A stretch of DNA of 11,316 nucleotides from an uncultured Oscillospiraceae bacterium (GTDB lineage Bacteria > Bacillota > Clostridia > Oscillospirales > Oscillospiraceae): assembly GCA_934661735.1 (NCBI GenBank), contig CAKUJN010000067.1, positions 1 to 11,316 of the forward strand. Direction: 5' to 3'. Positions 6,950-11,316 of the stretch are shown one piece after another. The position numbers were made by a program, and so were the translations under genes. How positions within the stretch are numbered: position 1 is the first letter of the stretch; every line of letters starts with the position of its first letter. Under the pieces are notes generated by a model, which was given only the letters and a program-made list of their open reading frames with translations, had not been told where the DNA came from and did no database searches.

Positions 6950-7594
6950 TCAGTCGTCTGAAGCAGAGCCGTCCCGATCGCTTTGCGCATCCTCCAGCGC
7001 CGCCTCCAGACGGGACAGGCGCTGCTTCAATTTTTCAATTTCCAGCGTGACCGGATCGGGCGTGTGAATATGGTCCAGCTTTTCTCCGCACAGGCGTACA
7101 ATGTGCCCTGGGACGCCGACGACCGTTGCGTTCGGCGGAACCTCGCGCAGGACAACGGAGTTTGCCGCAATGCGCGCGTTGTCGCCCACGCGGAACGGCC
7201 CCAGAACCTTGGCGCCCGCGCCGACCATGACGTTGTTTCCCAGCGTCGGATGACGCTTGCCGATGTCCTTGCCCGTGCCGCCCAGCGTCACGCCCTGATA
7301 CAGCAGACAGTCGTCGCCAACCTCGGCCGTTTCGCCGATGACAATGCCGGTGCCGTGGTCGATCACCAGCCGTCGTCCGATCTTTGCGGCGGGGTGAATT
7401 TCAATGCCGGTCCATATTTTGGACCACTGTGAAACCGAGCGCGCCAGAAAGCGCAGCCCGTGCGTATGCAGCCAGTGCGCGATGCGATAGTCAATCGTCG
7501 CGTGCAGGCCGTTATACAAAAGCAGAATCTCGGCGGCGCTGTGCGCAGCCGGATCGTTTTTTCGATATGCGCGGATATCTTCCAAAAGATGCAT
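6950..7594 (-). CDS. cysE: Serine O-acetyltransferase
   Basis: CysE makes O-acetylserine from serine and acetyl-CoA, the first dedicated step of cysteine synthesis. The 214-residue product matches the short Gram-positive form. It has an N-terminal helical part (1-65), then a left-handed beta-helix of hexapeptide repeats (about 66-165) with the catalytic region VIDHGTG (77-83, H80) and GKRHPTLGNNV (112-122, H115). A probable coiled-coil tail follows (about 184-205, IEKLKQRLSRLEAAL). I choose the ATG at 7594, with GGAGG (7606-7610) 11 nt upstream. The open frame continues to a GTG at 7759, but that extension reads through the T-box terminator and antiterminator and is not real. cysS follows 47 bp downstream, as in Bacillus-type cysE-cysS operons. 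Enzyme feedback by cysteine is known for the family but cannot be judged here. Confidence 0.96.
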   Translation of the reverse strand: MHLLEDIRAYRKNDPAAHSAAEILLLYNGLHATIDYRIAHWLHTHGLRFLARSVSQWSKIWTGIEIHPAAKIGRRLVIDHGTGIVIGETAEVGDDCLLYQGVTLGGTGKDIGKRHPTLGNNVMVGAGAKVLGPFRVGDNARIAANSVVLREVPPNATVVGVPGHIVRLCGEKLDHIHTPDPVTLEIEKLKQRLSRLEAALEDAQSDRDGSASDD

Positions 7595-7693
7595 GGGAAT
7601 GCTTGCCTCCAGACAGGAATGGAACGAATCCCGAGAAAAAGCGGCTGATGCGTTTCTCGGCTCTTCGTATGGCGGCGTGAGCCGGCCGCCGGA

Positions 7694-7738
7694 AAACAGA
7701 AACCGCCTCCTGATGCAGGTTATGCACACAAGAGGCGG
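7694..7738 (-). terminator. T-box intrinsic terminator before cysE
   Basis: On the minus strand CCGCCTC (7738..7732) pairs with GAGGCGG (7709..7703). The stem can be lengthened past one mismatch, and it is followed by TTTCTGTTTT. The left arm overlaps the 3' side of the antiterminator, so the two structures exclude each other. It lies about 110 nt before the cysE start. Confidence 0.88.
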
Positions 7739-7924
7739 GTTGTAAACTCGCGGTTCCACTCTGATTTATCGCTTACGGGCACTGACGCGGCCCAGACGGG
7801 GTCTCCCCTCGCTCACGAACGCACCTTCGCCTGCTCCGGACGATTCCCGCTTACAGCCGGCGGCGGGAACTCTCTGACGCTTTTACAGGGTACTCTTTTC
7901 GGTCAACGCGATATTCAATTTACC
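7694..7924 (-). promoter_or_regulatory. T-box riboswitch sensing tRNA-Cys, upstream of cysE-cysS
   Basis: Reading the minus strand: Stem I has the AGTA side of the specifier-loop S-turn at 7894..7891, AGAGAG at 7875..7870, and an apical hairpin TTCCCGC/GCGGGAA (arms 7863-7869 and 7844-7850) with GGCTG in its loop. It closes with GAAGG then the candidate specifier codon TGC (Cys) at 7823..7821. Two small hairpins, GGGG-AGA-CCCC (7798-7808) and GGGC/GCCC (7777-7793), may be Stem III. The T-box core TGGAACCGCG is at 7758..7749. The antiterminator can form as AGAG/CTCT (7759-7762 with 7731-7734), the TGGAACC bulge, and GCG/CGC (7749-7751 with 7735-7737). TGGA complements the UCCA end expected of tRNA-Cys. 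Uncharged tRNA-Cys should favour read-through into cysE and cysS. Confidence 0.95.
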
Positions 7925-7930
7925 GCTGAA

Positions 7931-7959
7931 ATCATACCATCCGGTATGGAAAATGTCAA
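7931..7959 (-). promoter_or_regulatory. Promoter of the cysE-cysS T-box transcript
   Basis: On the minus strand a perfect -35 TTGACA (7954-7959) and a -10 TATGAT (7931-7936, five of six) are separated by 17 bp, giving a start near 7924. The TGA inside the -35 box is the pgsA stop codon. The spacer and -10 carry a dyad, CATACC-GGAT-GGTATG, which could be an operator or a weak hairpin at the end of the pgsA message. I see no clear terminator for pgsA, so read-through from the recA operon into the T-box is possible. Confidence 0.88.
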
Positions 7960-8501
7960 GCTTTCCCGCTTCCAAGACCGAGGCATGCCCAGTTTTTGCA
8001 GAAATACTCCACACCCGAGTAGACGGTCGTCACGAGAATCACAACGTTTACCACCGTATCCAGAACCGGAACGTCCGGAATCACCATCATGGCAATCAGT
8101 CCGGTCATCGTGCAGGCAGTCTTGATTTTGCCGCTCCATCCGGCTGCAATGACGGTGCCGTTGTTTGCCGCAACCATGCGCAGGCCGCTGATGGCAAATT
8201 CCCGTGCAATCACGATGAATACCAGCCAGCTGGGCATACGGTCCCAGCCGACAAAGATCATCATGCTCGCCGTCACCAGAAGCTTATCCGCCAGCGGGTC
8301 TAGGAACTTGCCGAAATCGCTGACCTGATGGCAGTGACGGGCGATATAGCCATCCAGAAAATCGGAAACGCTCGCAATTACAAACACCGCGACCGCGGCC
8401 CAGCGCAGCGCATCGCCGTACCTCGGCGACAGCAGCATCAGCACCATGTACACGGGAATCAGCACCACACGAACCAGTGTAATCTTACTTGCAGTAGTCA
8501 T
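7956..8501 (-). CDS. pgsA: CDP-diacylglycerol-glycerol-3-phosphate phosphatidyltransferase
   Basis: PgsA is an integral membrane enzyme that joins CDP-diacylglycerol and glycerol-3-phosphate to phosphatidylglycerophosphate, the precursor of phosphatidylglycerol and cardiolipin. The 181-residue protein contains the CDP-alcohol phosphatidyltransferase signature D50-G51-x2-A54-R55-x8-G64-x3-D68-x3-D72, fully conserved. Hydrophobic segments lie at about 8-25, 33-47, 74-86, 92-108, 131-146 and 150-165. The N-terminus (TTASKITLVRVVLIPVYM) is typical of the family. The ATG overlaps the rimO stop as ATGA, with GGAGG at 8512-8516. It is the last gene of the recA-recX-rimO-pgsA run, and its stop codon is part of the next promoter. 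Closely related synthases of the same superfamily (such as cardiolipin synthase-like ones) are possible, but the N-terminus and context favour PgsA. Confidence 0.94.
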   Translation of the reverse strand: MTTASKITLVRVVLIPVYMVLMLLSPRYGDALRWAAVAVFVIASVSDFLDGYIARHCHQVSDFGKFLDPLADKLLVTASMMIFVGWDRMPSWLVFIVIAREFAISGLRMVAANNGTVIAAGWSGKIKTACTMTGLIAMMVIPDVPVLDTVVNVVILVTTVYSGVEYFCKNWACLGLGSGKA

Positions 8502-9832
8502 TCGACATCTTCCTCCGAAACTCCGACCAGCTCGCCGTCATAGGTGCCGGTCACACTTACATTTACAAAATCACCGGTATGCAGCGTCCGCTCGGACGTG
8601 AACCAGATCTTTCCGTCGATATCCGGCGAGTCGGCATAGGTACGGCCGAAATACGCGTCCTCCTCTGGGTCATAGCCCTCACAGAGCACCTCCATCGTCT
8701 CGCCCTCACGCTCCTCATTCCACTCGTCCATGATGCGCGACTGAAGCTCTGCCACAAAATCCGCACGCTCACGCGCCGTCTCTGCATCCGGATGCTCCAT
8801 TTCCGCCGCGCGCGTACCCTCCTCCGGAGAGAATGCAAACGCGCCGACGCGTTCCAGACGGTACTCGCGCAGGAAATCACACAGCTGTGTAAATTCCGCC
8901 TCGCCCTCGCCCGGCAGGCCCGTAATCAGGCTGGTGCGCAGGACAAGGTTTGGAATCCGTGTGCGCAGCCGCGTCAGGAGCTCTCTGAGATACGCGCTGT
9001 TGCCGCGCCGGTTCATTTTCCGCAGGATTTCATCGTTGATATGCTGGATTGGAATGTCCAGATATTTGACGATCTTCGGCTCGTCTGCCAGCACGTCGAT
9101 CAGCTCGTCAGACATCTCGTCCGGATACAGATAGTGCACGCGCACCCAGTGAATCCCGTCAATGCGGCACAGCCTGCGCAGAAGCTCCGCAAGTCTGCGT
9201 TCGCCGTACAGGTCGATACCATAGCGGCTGGTGTCCTGCGCCACGACAATCAGTTCCTTTACGCCGTCGGCGGCCAGCTGCTCGGCCTCCTCCACCAGCT
9301 TTTCCATCGGACGGCTGCGATAGCGTCCGCGCAGCGACGGAATCACGCAGTACGCACAGTGATTGTCGCAGCCCTCGCCGATTTTCAGATAGGCATAGTG
9401 CGGCGGCGTGGTCAGAATCCGGCCGCATTCGCGCACAGGCGCGTCAATGCTGTCAAATTCCTCAAACGTCGTTCCGTCCAGCACCTGCCGGACCGCGGAA
9501 ACGATATCGTAATAGGAGCCGGTGCCCAGAATGCCGTCCACCTCCGGCAGCTCCTTGAGAATTTCCTCCTGATAGCGCTGTGCAAGGCATCCCGTGACCA
9601 GAATTTTGCCGATTTTTCCGTCCGCCTTCAGCTTTGCCATCGCCAGAATATTGTCGATCGCCTCGCTCTTGGCCGAATCGATAAAGCCGCAGGTGTTGAT
9701 GATAACCAGATCCGCGCCCTCCGGGTCCGGCTGAATCAGATAGCCCGCCTGCTGAAGCAGGAAAAGCATCTGCTCGGCGTCCACCTGATTCTTGGCGCAG
9801 CCAAGTGAGATCATGCCGATCGATTGAATCAT
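8498..9832 (-). CDS. rimO: Ribosomal protein S12 methylthiotransferase RimO
   Basis: RimO is a radical SAM enzyme with two 4Fe-4S clusters that adds a methylthio group to a conserved aspartate of ribosomal protein S12. The 444-residue product has the three expected parts. The N-terminal UPF0004 domain has cluster ligands C12 (SLGCAKN), C48 (NTCGF) and C82 (GCLAQRY). The radical SAM domain has C155-x3-C159-x2-C162 (GCDNHCAYC). The C-terminal TRAM domain spans about 375-440. The short SLGCAKNQVDAE N-terminus and the sequence GYDPEEDAYFGRTYADSPDIDG near the end distinguish RimO from the tRNA enzyme MiaB. The ATG at 9832 overlaps the recX stop as ATGA, with GGAGG (9840-9844) 7 nt upstream. It overlaps pgsA downstream in the same way. 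Confidence 0.96.
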   Translation of the reverse strand: MIQSIGMISLGCAKNQVDAEQMLFLLQQAGYLIQPDPEGADLVIINTCGFIDSAKSEAIDNILAMAKLKADGKIGKILVTGCLAQRYQEEILKELPEVDGILGTGSYYDIVSAVRQVLDGTTFEEFDSIDAPVRECGRILTTPPHYAYLKIGEGCDNHCAYCVIPSLRGRYRSRPMEKLVEEAEQLAADGVKELIVVAQDTSRYGIDLYGERRLAELLRRLCRIDGIHWVRVHYLYPDEMSDELIDVLADEPKIVKYLDIPIQHINDEILRKMNRRGNSAYLRELLTRLRTRIPNLVLRTSLITGLPGEGEAEFTQLCDFLREYRLERVGAFAFSPEEGTRAAEMEHPDAETARERADFVAELQSRIMDEWNEEREGETMEVLCEGYDPEEDAYFGRTYADSPDIDGKIWFTSERTLHTGDFVNVSVTGTYDGELVGVSEEDVE

Positions 9833-10473
9833 TCCATTTCCTCCAAACCATCCATCTCAAGCTCCAGTCCGTCGCGATAGCGGCGCAGGCCCGCCTGAAT
9901 ATCGCGCCAGCTGTGCCCGCGGCGCATCAGCGCGTCCACCGCCTTTTTGACGGTTCTGTCGTCCGCCGTCCGTCCGTCCAGCCTCTGCCGCAGAAACTGG
10001 TCGATTGCACCGTCCGGCGCAGGCAGCTCCGCCAGCGCTTCGTCCCAGAGCTCTCTTGGAATTCCCTTTTCGTACAGGATATTTTTGATGCGCGCCGCGC
10101 CATAGCCGCGTCCCGCGGCGCTCAGCGCCAGCTGGCGCGCCGTCTGCGCGTCGTCCAGCAGCCGCAGCTCGCGCAGCCAGTCCACTGTTTCCTGTGCGTC
10201 CGACTCGCTTGCGCCTTTCTGTACCAGCCGTCTGGAAAGTTCCTTTTCCGAGAGTGCCGAGGCGGCGATCGACCGCACCGCGCGTTCGCGCGTCAGGGCC
10301 TTTGCCACCGCCGCACGCAGCGTCTGCATCTCGTCCTCGGTCAATTCTTTTCCTGGGAAAAGATCCAGATCGGCTGCGACAAACGGCGGCGCTTTCAGCC
10401 GCGTTTCATCCGAGAACACAAGCAGAAGCCGGCTCGTATTGGAACCGGTCTGCTCAATTTTCTCAAGTTTCAT
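9829..10473 (-). CDS. recX: RecA modulator RecX
   Basis: RecX proteins bind RecA filaments and usually restrain RecA activity. The 214-residue product has the RecX layout: a divergent N-terminal part (1-62), then tandem three-helix repeats. Recognisable are [15 protein letters not shown]...[17 protein letters not shown] (73-115), [19 protein letters not shown] (121-139) and [22 protein letters not shown] (175-196). It directly follows recA and its start lies inside the recA 3' end. The ATG at 10473 (or the GTG at 10476 before it) overlaps the last 11-14 nt of recA. I see no good ribosome binding site, so translation is probably coupled to recA and kept low, which would suit a modulator. The downstream junction with rimO is an ATGA overlap. 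Confidence 0.92.
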   Translation of the reverse strand: MKLEKIEQTGSNTSRLLLVFSDETRLKAPPFVAADLDLFPGKELTEDEMQTLRAAVAKALTRERAVRSIAASALSEKELSRRLVQKGASESDAQETVDWLRELRLLDDAQTARQLALSAAGRGYGAARIKNILYEKGIPRELWDEALAELPAPDGAIDQFLRQRLDGRTADDRTVKKAVDALMRRGHSWRDIQAGLRRYRDGLELEMDGLEEME

Positions 10474-11316
10474 CACTGAAATCGTCCGCAGAGACCGCTA
10501 CGGGCTTCGCCGCGGGAGCCGCGGGCGGCTTTGCGCGGGAGCCCTGAAGCTTCCACATGTTCTCCCGCACCTCGCGCTCGACGCGCTCGGCGATTTCGGG
10601 GTTGTCCATCAGATACTTCTTCGCGTTGTCGCGGCCCTGTCCGATGCGCTCGTCGCCGATGGAGAACCAGCTGCCGCTCTTCTGAATGATATCCAGCTGC
10701 GCAGCGATATCAACCAGCTCGCCCCACTTGGAAATGCCCTCGCCGTACATGATGTCGAACACGGCCTCCTTGAACGGAGGCGCGACCTTATTCTTGACAA
10801 TTTTTGCGCGTGTGCGGTTGCCGACGATTTCGGTGCCGTTTTTGATGGCCTCAATACGGCGGATGTCGATTCGCACAGACGCATAGAATTTCAGCGCGTT
10901 GCCGCCTGTCGTCGTTTCGGGGTTGCCGTACATGACGCCGATCTTCATGCGAAGCTGGTTGATGAAAATCACGACGCAGTTGGTCTTTGCAATATTGCCC
11001 GCCAGCTTGCGCAGCGCCTGCGACATCAGCCGTGCCTGCAATCCGACAAACGTATCGCCCATTTCGCCCTCAATTTCGGCGCGCGGCGTCAGCGCCGCGA
11101 CCGAGTCGACAACGACCACGTCAATTGCGCCCGAACGTACCAGTGCGTCGGTGATCTCCAGCGCCTGCTCGCCCGTATCCGGCTGTGAAACCAGCATTGA
11201 ATCGATATCAACGCCGATGGCGGAGGCATACACGGGGTCAAGCGCATGCTCCGCGTCGACAAACGCGACCTCGCCGCCGCGCTTCTGGGCCTCGGCCACG
11301 ATGTGCAGCGCCAGCG
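10463..11316 (-). CDS. recA: Recombinase RecA, C-terminal part
   Basis: RecA forms ATP-dependent filaments on single-stranded DNA, catalyses strand exchange and triggers LexA self-cleavage. The gene enters from the right edge, so the first residues, including Walker A, are missing. The 283 visible residues begin [10 protein letters not shown], just after the expected GKTT motif; the first in-frame GTG at 11299 is internal, not a start. Visible landmarks (fragment numbering) are [10 protein letters not shown] (18-27) with the catalytic Glu at 22, the Walker B strand [11 protein letters not shown] (65-75), loop L1 around [20 protein letters not shown] (80-99), loop L2 around [20 protein letters not shown] (119-138), and the C-terminal domain with GSWFS and [10 protein letters not shown]. 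It ends in an Ala/Pro/Lys linker and the acidic tail DDFSDET. recX overlaps its 3' end. The promoter and any LexA site lie outside the window. Confidence 0.98.
   Translation of the reverse strand, partial: LALHIVAEAQKRGGEVAFVDAEHALDPVYASAIGVDIDSMLVSQPDTGEQALEITDALVRSGAIDVVVVDSVAALTPRAEIEGEMGDTFVGLQARLMSQALRKLAGNIAKTNCVVIFINQLRMKIGVMYGNPETTTGGNALKFYASVRIDIRRIEAIKNGTEIVGNRTRAKIVKNKVAPPFKEAVFDIMYGEGISKWGELVDIAAQLDIIQKSGSWFSIGDERIGQGRDNAKKYLMDNPEIAERVEREVRENMWKLQGSRAKPPAAPAAKPVAVSADDFSDET

Noticed and set aside
6903..6950. 16-residue N-terminal extension of cysS overlapping the cysE stop
   Set aside because: The added residues do not look like CysRS, and GGAGG sits 8 nt before the ATG at 6902.
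7595..7759. N-terminal extension of cysE to a GTG at 7759
   Set aside because: It reads through the T-box core, antiterminator and terminator. The ATG at 7594 has a good ribosome binding site and gives the normal family length.
8579..9808. 409-codon plus-strand open frame opposite rimO
   Set aside because: It lies entirely antisense to rimO, shows no recognisable family and has no ribosome binding site or promoter I can see.
1..11316. Search for a CRISPR array, insertion sequence, phage or defence genes
   Set aside because: I saw no regular repeats, transposase, integrase or toxin-antitoxin-like small genes; gene content is housekeeping throughout.

Overview
The window is an ordinary-looking chromosomal segment from a Gram-positive bacterium, most likely a GC-rich member of the Clostridia (Oscillospirales-like is my guess). 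Supporting signs are a T-box riboswitch, strong GGAGG-type ribosome binding sites, consensus SigA-type promoters, a DNA polymerase I with a degenerate proofreading domain, and a DUF2148 protein typical of anaerobes. The sequence is clearly above 50% GC, which makes many long antisense open frames that are not genes. I see no mobile element, CRISPR array, tRNA, rRNA, phage gene or defence system.

Layout from left to right: (1) The first 45 codons of an unrecognised, probably membrane-anchored protein, minus strand, running off the left edge. (2) A 442-bp non-coding gap (138-579) with the promoter of that gene, a tight group of dyads and DnaA-box-like 9-mers, a bulged hairpin, and the terminator of the next operon. 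(3) A minus-strand operon polA-rimI-tsaD (4630 to 580), whose genes overlap by ATGA junctions. (4) A 223-bp divergent promoter region, then a monocistronic plus-strand DUF2148 ferredoxin-domain gene (4854-5396). It ends at a shared hairpin facing cysS. (5) A minus-strand cysE-cysS operon (7594 to 5451) led by a T-box with every main part visible: a UGC specifier, a UGGA acceptor-end site matching tRNA-Cys, and mutually exclusive antiterminator and terminator. (6) A minus-strand operon recA-recX-rimO-pgsA (entering at the right edge and ending at 7956), again with overlapping genes.

Functionally there are three themes. DNA repair and recombination are covered by RecA with its modulator RecX, and by Pol I. 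Translation-related modification is covered by TsaD (tRNA t6A37), RimI (protein N-terminal acetylation) and RimO (methylthiolation of ribosomal protein S12). Cysteine supply and use are covered by serine acetyltransferase and cysteinyl-tRNA synthetase, both under one tRNA-Cys sensor. PgsA makes the precursor of phosphatidylglycerol.

Nothing here is convincingly a new system. The points most worth a second look are the DnaA-box-like cluster at 340-369, the uncharacterised DUF2148 gene with its own strong promoter, and the compact junction where the pgsA stop codon lies inside the -35 box of the cysteine T-box promoter.
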